A stretch of 64,000 nt of DNA from Caballeronia sp. dw_19. GTDB taxonomy: Bacteria > Pseudomonadota > Gammaproteobacteria > Burkholderiales > Burkholderiaceae. Position numbers and translations under genes: made by a program. The stretch spans positions 310,001-374,000 of the forward strand of contig NZ_JAAVUQ010000001.1 of the NCBI RefSeq assembly GCF_018449515.1, written 5' to 3'. Below, in pieces: positions 52,096 through 59,468 of this stretch (within the stretch, counting starts at the first letter, position 1; every line of letters begins with the position of its first letter). Under the pieces are notes generated by a model that saw nothing but the letters and a program-made list of their open reading frames with translations, was not told the origin of the DNA and searched no databases.

Positions 52096-53799
52096 GTGAA
52101 TATCAAGGAATGGAAATGGACGCTGCTGCTTGCGGCGGTGGCGGCGCATGCCGCCCAGGCGCAGACCAGCGGACAGGTTGCGCGGCCGGCGCTGGCGGGC
52201 AATCCACTGGACGCGTTGCCGCAAGTGAACGCGCCGCAAAAACCACCGGCCGTTACCGTCGATGTCCAGCCGCAAACCCCGCAGATCCAGGAACTGCTTG
52301 CGCGTCACCTGACGCCGAAAAAGATCGAGGTGGAAGGCGTAAAAGCCATTCCCTTCGATGAAGTCGCGCAACGCTTCAATCCACTGGTGGGCAAGGACGT
52401 CACCATCGGCGAACTGATGGAGACGGCGAACGGCGTGACCGCGCTTTACAAGGAACGGGGTTACGCGCTCTCCTTCGCCTTCGTGCCCGCGCAGACCTTC
52501 GAAAACGGCGTGGTGCGCATCACGGTGGTGGAAGGTTACGTAGCCGATATCAAGATCAAGGGCGACCCCGGCACCGCTGAAAAACGCATTCGCGCGATCG
52601 CTGACCGGATTCGCGCCGACCGGCCATTGCGGCAATCCACCTTCGAACGTTACGTCAATGTGCTTGGCCTCACCCCCGGCGTGAAGATCGCGGCAACTGT
52701 CGCGCCGCCGCAGACCACCGACGGCGCGACCACGCTCGATCTCGATGTCGAGCGCAAGCCGTTCACTATCGCGACCGGTATCGATATGAATCATCCTGGT
52801 GTGCAGGGCATTGTCACCGCGACGGAGAATGGCCTCCTTGGCCAAGGCGAGACGCTGGGAGTCTCCGCACTCCTGCCGAAGGGCCGCGACGATCAAACCT
52901 ATTTCGACGTCAACGGCTCATTGCCGATAGGTACCGACGGCTTCACCCTCAAAGCCGATGCATCGCACTACTACGGACATCCCGTCGATAACCCTGGCCT
53001 GCCCTCCTACGTCGAGCGCACCGTCGTCAACGACAAAGCGGGCTTGTCAGCGTCGTATCCGTTCGTGCTGAGCAACACGCGCAGCCTGATCGGCACGGTG
53101 GGCGCATACGCGTCGCACGACGAGGACCGCTACAAGAACACCATCACGGGCGCACAACTTGGTCAGCGTTCGCAAGTGCGTGTGACTACATTGCAACTCG
53201 ACTACACCGGCGTGGATACGGGAACCGTCAGGCGCGCAAGCCTCAACGTGGCGAAAGCATTCGATGTGCTTGGGGCGTCGAAGTCGGCGGACACCAACAT
53301 TCCCGGGGTTATCACAACCAACCCCGCGTCACTTACGTTCGTGCGCACGGGTGCTACGGTTTCACAGACCAATGAATGGCCGTTCAAGATTGGCACCTCG
53401 ATTGCAGCAACCGGGCAGTACAGCGCGGACTCCCTGCCGACCTCCGAGCAGATCGCGTTTGGCGGGCAGCGCTTCGCGCTTGGTTATGAGCCGGGAGAAG
53501 TATCGGGCGATTCGGGCTGGGCCGCATCGGCGGAAATCAACCGGCCCTTTGCGATCGGACTGGCGTTCATGAAGACCTTCACACCCTACGTTTCCGTCGA
53601 TACCGCCCACACCTATCTCCACGCTGCCGGTTCGAAACCGAGCCACCTGGCATCGATAGGCATAGGCTTTCGGATCTCCGATGCCAAGTACTACAGCCTG
53701 GATTTATCGCTGGCGAAACCGGTGGGCGATGCCCCGGTGGAAGGCAACGGATCGCGGAGCCCGCGCGTAAACGCGACCTTTTCCTACCAATTCAATTGA
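52096..53799 (+). CDS. TpsB-type outer-membrane transporter (FhaC/ShlB/HecB family)
   Basis: A 567-residue Omp85-superfamily two-partner secretion pore. Signal peptide (WKWTLLLAAVAAHAAQAQ), linker with Pro, then POTRA_2 (ELLARHLTPKKIEVEGVKAI, EVAQRFNPLVGKDVTIGEL, VTALYKERGYALSFAFVPAQ, ENGVVRITVVEGYVADIKI) and a second POTRA, then the ShlB barrel (ATGIDMNHPGVQGIVTATEN, AFVLSNTRSLIG..). The barrel motif near 'VRGY/F' appears as GGQRFALGYEPGEVSGDSGWAASAE, i.e. ALGY instead of VRG(Y/F). End is FSYQFN with aromatic/Asn terminus. Start GTG at 52096 with GAGGG upstream. No TpsA partner with a TPS domain is present; the only candidate cargo beside it is the glycine-rich lipoprotein. Confidence 0.9.
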   Translation: MNIKEWKWTLLLAAVAAHAAQAQTSGQVARPALAGNPLDALPQVNAPQKPPAVTVDVQPQTPQIQELLARHLTPKKIEVEGVKAIPFDEVAQRFNPLVGKDVTIGELMETANGVTALYKERGYALSFAFVPAQTFENGVVRITVVEGYVADIKIKGDPGTAEKRIRAIADRIRADRPLRQSTFERYVNVLGLTPGVKIAATVAPPQTTDGATTLDLDVERKPFTIATGIDMNHPGVQGIVTATENGLLGQGETLGVSALLPKGRDDQTYFDVNGSLPIGTDGFTLKADASHYYGHPVDNPGLPSYVERTVVNDKAGLSASYPFVLSNTRSLIGTVGAYASHDEDRYKNTITGAQLGQRSQVRVTTLQLDYTGVDTGTVRRASLNVAKAFDVLGASKSADTNIPGVITTNPASLTFVRTGATVSQTNEWPFKIGTSIAATGQYSADSLPTSEQIAFGGQRFALGYEPGEVSGDSGWAASAEINRPFAIGLAFMKTFTPYVSVDTAHTYLHAAGSKPSHLASIGIGFRISDAKYYSLDLSLAKPVGDAPVEGNGSRSPRVNATFSYQFN

Positions 53800-53959
53800 C
53801 AGGGGACAGACCGCAGCGAAGCAGCTGCCCGACTAGAGGGTTTGTACAAAACGCTCCCCATGCTTTGTCGTATTCTGTCCGGCACGCGGCGCCTGCGCAG
53901 CCGGCAATAATGACAACATGGTCAACAGATCAAGAGACGTTTTACCTCAAGGAGGAAGC

Positions 53960-54433
53960 ATGACGAGACTTACCCAACGCGTGCATCGGCATGTCGGACG
54001 CATCCTGCTTGCCGGTGCACTACTCGCCGCGTCCGCAACAAGCATGGCGCAAACTGCGTCGCCTACGGGACTCTGGCAAACCATCGACGACAACACCGGT
54101 CAGCCCAAGGCGCTGGTGCAAATTATCCAGGACGGCGACGGTACATTCACCGGCAAGATCCTCACCGGGCTCGGCAGCAGCAACGATCCGACCCGCCGTT
54201 GCACGGCCTGCACCGATTCACGCAAGGACCAGTTGATGAAAGGCATGACTATCATCAATGGCATGAAACCCGATGGCGACACGTGGGACGGCGGCCAGAT
54301 CCTCGATCCCGAGAACGGCAAGCTGTACAAATGCAAGATGCACCTGGACGATGGCGGACAGAAACTCGTGGTCCGCGGATATATTGGCGTGTCGCTGCTC
54401 GGACGTTCGCAAACCTGGATCCGACAGCAATAA
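53960..54433 (+). CDS. Secreted DUF2147 protein
   Basis: A 157-residue exported protein. Signal peptide (VGRILLAGALLAASATSMAQ, cleavage after MAQ/TA) then the DUF2147 fold: PTGLWQTIDDNTGQPKALVQI, DGTFTGKILTGLGSS, a C-T-A-C motif (RRCTACTDSRKDQLMKGMTII), DTWDGGQILDPENGKLYKCK and LVVRGYIGVSLLGRSQTWIR. DUF2147 proteins are small beta-barrel-like, probably lipocalin-related, periplasmic. GGAGGA directly upstream of the ATG at 53960 decides the start over the upstream ATG at 53918. Followed by a strong terminator. Confidence 0.85.
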   Translation: MTRLTQRVHRHVGRILLAGALLAASATSMAQTASPTGLWQTIDDNTGQPKALVQIIQDGDGTFTGKILTGLGSSNDPTRRCTACTDSRKDQLMKGMTIINGMKPDGDTWDGGQILDPENGKLYKCKMHLDDGGQKLVVRGYIGVSLLGRSQTWIRQQ

Positions 54434-54461
54434 AACCGCAGCATCCGAATGCGTTGCGTAC

Positions 54462-54506
54462 AAAAAAACCCGTCTGGAGGCTCTAAGTCTCCAGACGGGT
54501 TTTTTA
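54462..54506 (+). terminator. Strong bidirectional terminator
   Basis: AAAAAA-ACCCGTCTGGAG-N9-CTCCAGACGGGT-TTTTTT: perfect 12-bp stem flanked by A-run and T-run. It terminates the DUF2147 gene and, on the other strand, the orphan transposase-like gene that ends at 54544. Confidence 0.92.
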
Positions 54507-54543
54507 TGCACGAGCGATCTTCACACGCGTATCAAGCCGTACA

Positions 54544-55020
54544 TCAAGCCGCGTGACGCACACCGCCTCGTGGGTATTCAACCGCTTCGGCCGGGGTAAG
54601 CGGCACGAGCGGCATAAGCACTGGCCGTGCGTCGCCATGCATCTCGGCAGGCCGGGTGGTATCCGCCGCAACCGCATGGCCGCCCAACCTCTCTGGCAAC
54701 TCGGTTGGCACTCGCATGCGCGAGGTCATCAACGAATACAAACCTTCACTCGCCACGCCGAACAACTGCTGCATCACCCGCCCAAGCACACCGGAGTCGT
54801 GCCACGCCTTGAAGCGGCGGTGACACGTCTGATACGACGGATATTTGCGCGGCAACGTTGACCACGAAGCACCGCTGTACATCACCCAGAGCACGCCGTT
54901 GAGCACGGCACGGGTGTTGGCGAGCGGTCGTCCGCGCAACTCGGAACGGGGTCGCAACTCTGGCAACAAAGGCGCGACCATTTGCCATTCTTCGTCGGAC
55001 ATATCGCGGTAAGGCTTCAT
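54544..55020 (-). CDS. Orphan IS5-type N-terminal domain protein (DUF4096)
   Basis: A 158-residue protein whose first ~105 residues match the N-terminal helix-turn-helix domain of IS5-group transposases (YRDMSDEEWQMVAPLLPELR, GRPLANTRAVLNGVLWVMYSG, WSTLPRKYPSYQTCHRRFKAW). The DDE catalytic domain is absent and the C-terminal ~50 residues are unrelated (PTELPERLGGHAVAADTTRP onwards). No terminal inverted repeats were seen, so it is not a complete insertion element. GGAGAG before the ATG at 55020 and intact frame suggest an expressed gene: a domesticated DNA-binding protein or a decayed transposon. Lies between a strong terminator and zapE. Confidence 0.65.
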   Translation of the reverse strand: MKPYRDMSDEEWQMVAPLLPELRPRSELRGRPLANTRAVLNGVLWVMYSGASWSTLPRKYPSYQTCHRRFKAWHDSGVLGRVMQQLFGVASEGLYSLMTSRMRVPTELPERLGGHAVAADTTRPAEMHGDARPVLMPLVPLTPAEAVEYPRGGVRHAA

Positions 55021-55186
55021 GGTTCTCTCCAATCACAAGTAAGTGATTAGAAGATACCGATCTGCCGGAGACGCCGGAATAAGACATGTCCGAATCTTGA
55101 AATACCGTTCAGAGCCTTACAGCAGTAAGCTCTCGGCGAAATTATGAGTCTCGCATTGTCAATTCGCCCGTTTGGCCAACGCTGCG

Positions 55187-56284
55187 TCAGGTCAGCGACG
55201 TGTCCACCAGCCGACGCTCCGACTCCAGATATTCCTTCGACTGCATCTCGGTGATCCGCGACACCGTGCGCGTGAATTCGTTGGCCATCGGACCTTCCAC
55301 GTACAGTTCTTCCGCAGGCACCGCCGCCGACATCAGCAATTTCACCTTGTGGTCATAGAACACGTCGATCAGCCACGTAAAACGCCGCGCCTCCGACGCA
55401 TTGCGCGGCGACATCTTTGGAACGTCGGAGAGAATCACCGCATGGAAACGGCTCGCCAGTTCGAGGTAATCGTTCTGTGAACGCGGGCCGCCGCAGAGCG
55501 TGGCGAAGTCGAACCAGACCACGCCATCGGCTTTGCGCAGCGCCTTGAGTTCGCGTTTCTCGATCCGCAGGATCGGGCTTTCGTCCGGCACCGCGGCAAG
55601 CTTCGCGAAGTCGGCGCGCAGCGCTTTGTCGGCGGCGGCGCCTAGCGGCGTGTGATAAGCAGTCACTTGCGACAAAGTACGCTTACGATAATCCGTGCCG
55701 GCGTCGACATTGATCACGTCCAGCTTCGACTTGATCAGCTCAATAGCAGGCAGCAACCGGTCACGATGCAAACCATCGGGATACAACAAGTCAGGGTCGT
55801 AATTCGACGTCATCACGAACTGCACGCCGGCGCCGAACAAGCGGTCAAGCAGCCGGTAAAGAATCATGGCGTCGGCAATATCCGAGATATGAAACTCGTC
55901 GAAGCAAATCAGCCGGTAACGCTTCGCCACGCGTCGCGCGAGTTCATCGAGCGGATCGGACGTGCCCTTCAACTCTTCCAGCTCCCGATGCACCTCGCGC
56001 ATGAATTCGTGGAAATGCAGGCGTGTCTTGCGCTGCACCGGCACGACCGCGAAGAAGCTGTCCATCAGGAAGCTCTTGCCGCGCCCCACGCCGCCCCACA
56101 TGTAGACGCCACGCGGCAACTCCGGATGCGAGATCAGCTTCTTGAACGCGTTCGAGCGGCGCGCCTTGTACGCGACCCACTCGTCGTAGCAACGTTGCAA
56201 GCGTTCGACCGCCGCCAGTTGCGCCGCGTCCGACTGATAACCCCGCGTCTGCAGTTCGTGTTCGTAGTATTCGTTGACGTTCAT
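55187..56284 (-). CDS. zapE: ZapE/AFG1-like ATPase
   Basis: A 365-residue cytosolic AAA+-like ATPase of the AFG1/ZapE family, in E. coli implicated in FtsZ-ring stabilisation at high temperature or oxygen limitation. Walker A GGVGRGKSFLM (K70), Walker B LICFDEFHISDIADAMI, sensor-like FVMTSNYDPDLLYPDGLHRDRLLPAI, all complete. Family length ~370. ATG at 56284 follows the lpd gene; it forms the end of the odhA-odhB-lpd-zapE order seen throughout Burkholderiales. Between the two, a lpd terminator (56346-56375) suggests zapE has its own promoter. Confidence 0.93.
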   Translation of the reverse strand: MNVNEYYEHELQTRGYQSDAAQLAAVERLQRCYDEWVAYKARRSNAFKKLISHPELPRGVYMWGGVGRGKSFLMDSFFAVVPVQRKTRLHFHEFMREVHRELEELKGTSDPLDELARRVAKRYRLICFDEFHISDIADAMILYRLLDRLFGAGVQFVMTSNYDPDLLYPDGLHRDRLLPAIELIKSKLDVINVDAGTDYRKRTLSQVTAYHTPLGAAADKALRADFAKLAAVPDESPILRIEKRELKALRKADGVVWFDFATLCGGPRSQNDYLELASRFHAVILSDVPKMSPRNASEARRFTWLIDVFYDHKVKLLMSAAVPAEELYVEGPMANEFTRTVSRITEMQSKEYLESERRLVDTSLT

Positions 56285-56345
56285 GGTGCGAGGAAGTGGG
56301 TGCCTTGAATATGACCTGACAAGCCTGAAGGCCGTGGACAAAACA

Positions 56346-56375
56346 AAGGCGAGCGGGAAAACTCCCGCCCGCCTT
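56346..56375 (-). terminator. Terminator after lpd
   Basis: On the minus strand AAGGCGGGCGGGA-GTTT-TCCCGCTCGCCTT forms a 13-bp stem (one mismatch) with a 4-base loop, followed by TGTTTTG, 28 bases after the lpd stop at 56403. Confidence 0.7.
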
Positions 56376-56402
56376 CGTCCTGCTGCTCAACCGATGCCGC
56401 AA

Positions 56403-57833
56403 TTACATATTGAGCGCGCGTTTGTCGACGGCGAGCGCGGCTTCGCGCATCACTTCGGACAACGACGGGTGCGGATGGCAGATCCGGCCAATATCTTCCG
56501 ATGCCGCCTTGAACTCCATCGCCACCACGGCTTCAGCGATCAGGTCCGACGCGTTCGCTGCAATGATGTGGCAACCAAGCAGTTCGTCGGTCTTTGCATC
56601 GGCGATCATCTTCACGAACCCGTCAGCCTTGCCGATACCCAGCGCGCGGCCGTTCGCCATCATCGGGAACTGGCCGGTCTTGATCTCGCGGCCTTCGGCC
56701 TTGAGTTGCTGTTCCGTCTTGCCAACCCACGCAATTTCCGGTTCGGTGTAGATCACCCACGGAATGCAGTTGTAGTCGATATGCGGCTTCTGACCATCGA
56801 TAATCTCGGCCACCAGCACGCCTTCGTCTTCCGCCTTGTGCGCGAGCATCGGGCCACGCACCACGTCGCCGATTGCGTACACGTTCGGCGCGCTGGTCGC
56901 GCAGTGGTCATCGACGGGAACAAAACCGCGTTCGTCCGTCTTCAGGCCGATCGCTTCCAGACCGAGGTTGTCCGTGTTCGGCACGCGGCCGATCGACACG
57001 ATCAGGCGGTCAGCGTCCAGCGTCTGCGCGTTGCCGTCCTTGTCCGTGTAGGCCACTGAAACGCTCGAATCCGTCGTCTTCACTTCGCCGATCTTCACGC
57101 CGAGGTGAATGTCGAGACCTTGCTTCTTGAATTGCTTCGCGGCTTCCTTCGCCAACGAGTCATCGCACGCACCGAGGAACGCGGGCAACGCTTCGAGCAC
57201 GGTTACGTCCGCACCCAAACGACGCCACACCGAACCCAGTTCCAGACCGATCACGCCAGCACCGATCACGGCGAGCTTCTTCGGCACGGCATCAAACGAC
57301 AACGCGCCTTCGTTGTCCGCGACAATCTTGTTGTCGACCGTAATGCCCGGCAGATGACGCGCTTTCGATCCCGTCGCGATGATCACGTTCTTCGCCGTCA
57401 CGGTTTCGGTTTCTGCTTCGCCGCTCACTTCGATCTGCACGCCGGCGTCCGTCTTGCCGGTGAACTTGCCATGACCCTTCAGCCACGTGATCTTGTTCTT
57501 GCGGAACAGGAACTCGATCCCCTTGGTCATCTTCTCGACAATGCCTTCCTTGCGGGCAAGCATCTTCGAGAGGTCGAGCTTCACGTCGCCCACATTGATA
57601 CCGTGGTCGCCGAGGTGATGCAAAACGTTTTCAAATTCTTCCGACGAAGCCAGCAACGCCTTCGACGGAATGCAGCCCACGTTAAGACACGTGCCGCCGA
57701 GCTTCAGATTGCCGGCCGGGTTCTTCCAGCCTTCAATACACGCAACCGACTTGCCGAGTTGCGCCGCACGAATCGCCGCGATGTAACCGCCAGGGCCTGC
57801 ACCAATCACGACGACGTCAAATTCTTTGGACAT
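56403..57833 (-). CDS. lpdA: Dihydrolipoyl dehydrogenase (E3) of 2-oxoglutarate dehydrogenase
   Basis: A 476-residue flavoprotein disulfide reductase. FAD motif [20 protein letters not shown] (residues 8-27), redox-active pair C49/C54 in [19 protein letters not shown] motif [17 protein letters not shown], and the interface [10 protein letters not shown] near the C-terminus with the catalytic His-Glu. It reoxidises dihydrolipoyl groups of OdhB. Downstream of odhB with a 117-base gap, and ahead of zapE. All catalytic residues are present. Confidence 0.95.
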   Translation of the reverse strand: MSKEFDVVVIGAGPGGYIAAIRAAQLGKSVACIEGWKNPAGNLKLGGTCLNVGCIPSKALLASSEEFENVLHHLGDHGINVGDVKLDLSKMLARKEGIVEKMTKGIEFLFRKNKITWLKGHGKFTGKTDAGVQIEVSGEAETETVTAKNVIIATGSKARHLPGITVDNKIVADNEGALSFDAVPKKLAVIGAGVIGLELGSVWRRLGADVTVLEALPAFLGACDDSLAKEAAKQFKKQGLDIHLGVKIGEVKTTDSSVSVAYTDKDGNAQTLDADRLIVSIGRVPNTDNLGLEAIGLKTDERGFVPVDDHCATSAPNVYAIGDVVRGPMLAHKAEDEGVLVAEIIDGQKPHIDYNCIPWVIYTEPEIAWVGKTEQQLKAEGREIKTGQFPMMANGRALGIGKADGFVKMIADAKTDELLGCHIIAANASDLIAEAVVAMEFKAASEDIGRICHPHPSLSEVMREAALAVDKRALNM

Positions 57834-57950
57834 GACTATCCTTCTCTTGTTGGATACACGACGCGCCCGGGTCTACCGAACGCGCCATGAGTCCCAAATA
57901 AGGTTTTACTGCCTGATTTAAAGGGCTAACACAAGGGCTTACGCAAGGAC

Positions 57951-59243
57951 TTACAGGTCCAGCAGCAAGCGAGCCGGATCTTCCAGCGCATCCTTCATCG
58001 CGACCAGCGACAACACGGCTTCGCGGCCGTCGATGATCCGGTGGTCGTAAGACAGCGCCAGGTAGTTCATCGGACGAATCACGATCTGGCCGTTCTCGAC
58101 CACCGCGCGTTCCTTCGTTGCGTGCACGCCCAGGATGGCCGACTGCGGCGGGTTGATAATCGGCGTGGACAACATGGAACCGAACACACCACCGTTCGAG
58201 ATCGAGAACGTACCACCGGTCATTTCTTCGATCGACAGCTTGCCGTCACGCGCTTTCACGCCGTATTCAGCAATCTTCTTCTCGATATCAGCCAGGCTCA
58301 ATTGATCCGCATTGCGAACGATCGGCACCACGAGACCTCGCGGCGAACCAACAGCAATACCGATGTCGAAGTAACCGTGATAAACGATGTCGTTACCGTC
58401 GATCGACGCATTCACCAGCGGGTACTTCTTCAGTGCATGGACGGCAGCCTTCACGAAGAACGACATGAAGCCGAGCTTCACGCCATGTTCCTTTTCGAAC
58501 TTGTCCTTGTACTTGTTGCGCAGGTCCATTACCGGCGCCATGTTCACTTCGTTGAACGTGGTCAGGATGGCGTTGGTCTGCTGCGACTCGAGCAGACGCT
58601 CGGCGATACGTGCGCGCAGACGGGACATCGGCACGCGTTGTTCCGGACGATCCTTCAGCCATTGATCCGCACCCGGCGCCTTTACATCCGGCAGGGACGG
58701 ACGTGCGGCCTTGGCCGGCGCTGCCTTTGCAGCAGGCGCGGAAACCGAAGCGGACACCACCGGCGCGCCTTGCGTGGCAGCCAGTGCGTCACCCTTGGTA
58801 ATACGGCCATCGCGGCCTGAACCCGAAACCTGGTCACTTGAGACATTCTTCTCAGCCAGGATCTTGGCGGCAGAGGGAGATGCGGAGGTGTTCGAAGCAG
58901 CAGCCGTTGCCGGTGCGGCTTCCTGTTGCGGCTGAGCGGCCGGTGCCGGCTGCACTTCAGCAGCGCCTGCTGCGGCGGCAACCGGTGCTGCGCCCGCTTT
59001 CGCTTCCGTATCGATCGTCGCGATCAATTCTTCGGCCGTCACGATATCGCCGTCATGCTTGATCACTTGCCCCAGCACGCCTGCAGCCGGTGCCGGCACT
59101 TCCAGCACGACCTTATCCGTTTCGACTTCGACGAGAATTTCGTCGATAGCAACTGCTTCGCCCGGCTTTTTCTTCCACGTCAGCAAAGTGCCTTCCGACA
59201 CGGACTCAGAGAGCTGGGGAACCTTGACTTCTACGATAGACAT
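57951..59243 (-). CDS. odhB: Dihydrolipoyl succinyltransferase (E2)
   Basis: A 430-residue E2 core of 2-oxoglutarate dehydrogenase. Lipoyl domain: K44 in [13 protein letters not shown]. Ala/Pro/Glu-rich linker (~80-120), then the E3-binding domain ([33 protein letters not shown]), a further linker and the catalytic domain: [30 protein letters not shown], and catalytic H401/D405 in [13 protein letters not shown]. One lipoyl domain, typical of SucB/OdhB. A 225-base gap with a strong hairpin separates it from odhA. Confidence 0.95.
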   Translation of the reverse strand: MSIVEVKVPQLSESVSEGTLLTWKKKPGEAVAIDEILVEVETDKVVLEVPAPAAGVLGQVIKHDGDIVTAEELIATIDTEAKAGAAPVAAAAGAAEVQPAPAAQPQQEAAPATAAASNTSASPSAAKILAEKNVSSDQVSGSGRDGRITKGDALAATQGAPVVSASVSAPAAKAAPAKAARPSLPDVKAPGADQWLKDRPEQRVPMSRLRARIAERLLESQQTNAILTTFNEVNMAPVMDLRNKYKDKFEKEHGVKLGFMSFFVKAAVHALKKYPLVNASIDGNDIVYHGYFDIGIAVGSPRGLVVPIVRNADQLSLADIEKKIAEYGVKARDGKLSIEEMTGGTFSISNGGVFGSMLSTPIINPPQSAILGVHATKERAVVENGQIVIRPMNYLALSYDHRIIDGREAVLSLVAMKDALEDPARLLLDL

Positions 59244-59428
59244 TATGTTTTTTCCTGAATGTATCTGGGTACAACGTCAATTCTTGGAGAGTTCGACGCC
59301 GTCAATTCCTGGGTGACCAGAGCGTGTCAATGCAGCGCGCGTCTAACGGGTATGACCGGTCGCGAGCGCTGCGTCTGCATTCCACGTTCAAAATCGAAAC
59401 TCGAATCACAGGACAGCGCATGAAAAAC

Positions 59429-59461
59429 CGGGGAGCCGCCAAAAGCCGCGCTCCCCGGTCA
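59429..59461 (-). terminator. Hairpin terminator between odhA and odhB
   Basis: ACCGGGGAGC-N13-GCTCCCCGGT is a perfect 10-bp stem 8 bases after the odhA stop (59469). On the minus strand it is followed by TTTTTC. It looks like an intrinsic terminator inside the odh gene set; odhB would then depend on read-through or its own promoter. Confidence 0.75.
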
Positions 59462-59468
59462 CAGCCGT

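Noticed and set aside
54500-55150. Complete insertion sequence around the IS5-type gene
   Set aside because: No terminal inverted repeats or target-site duplication seen and no DDE domain present.
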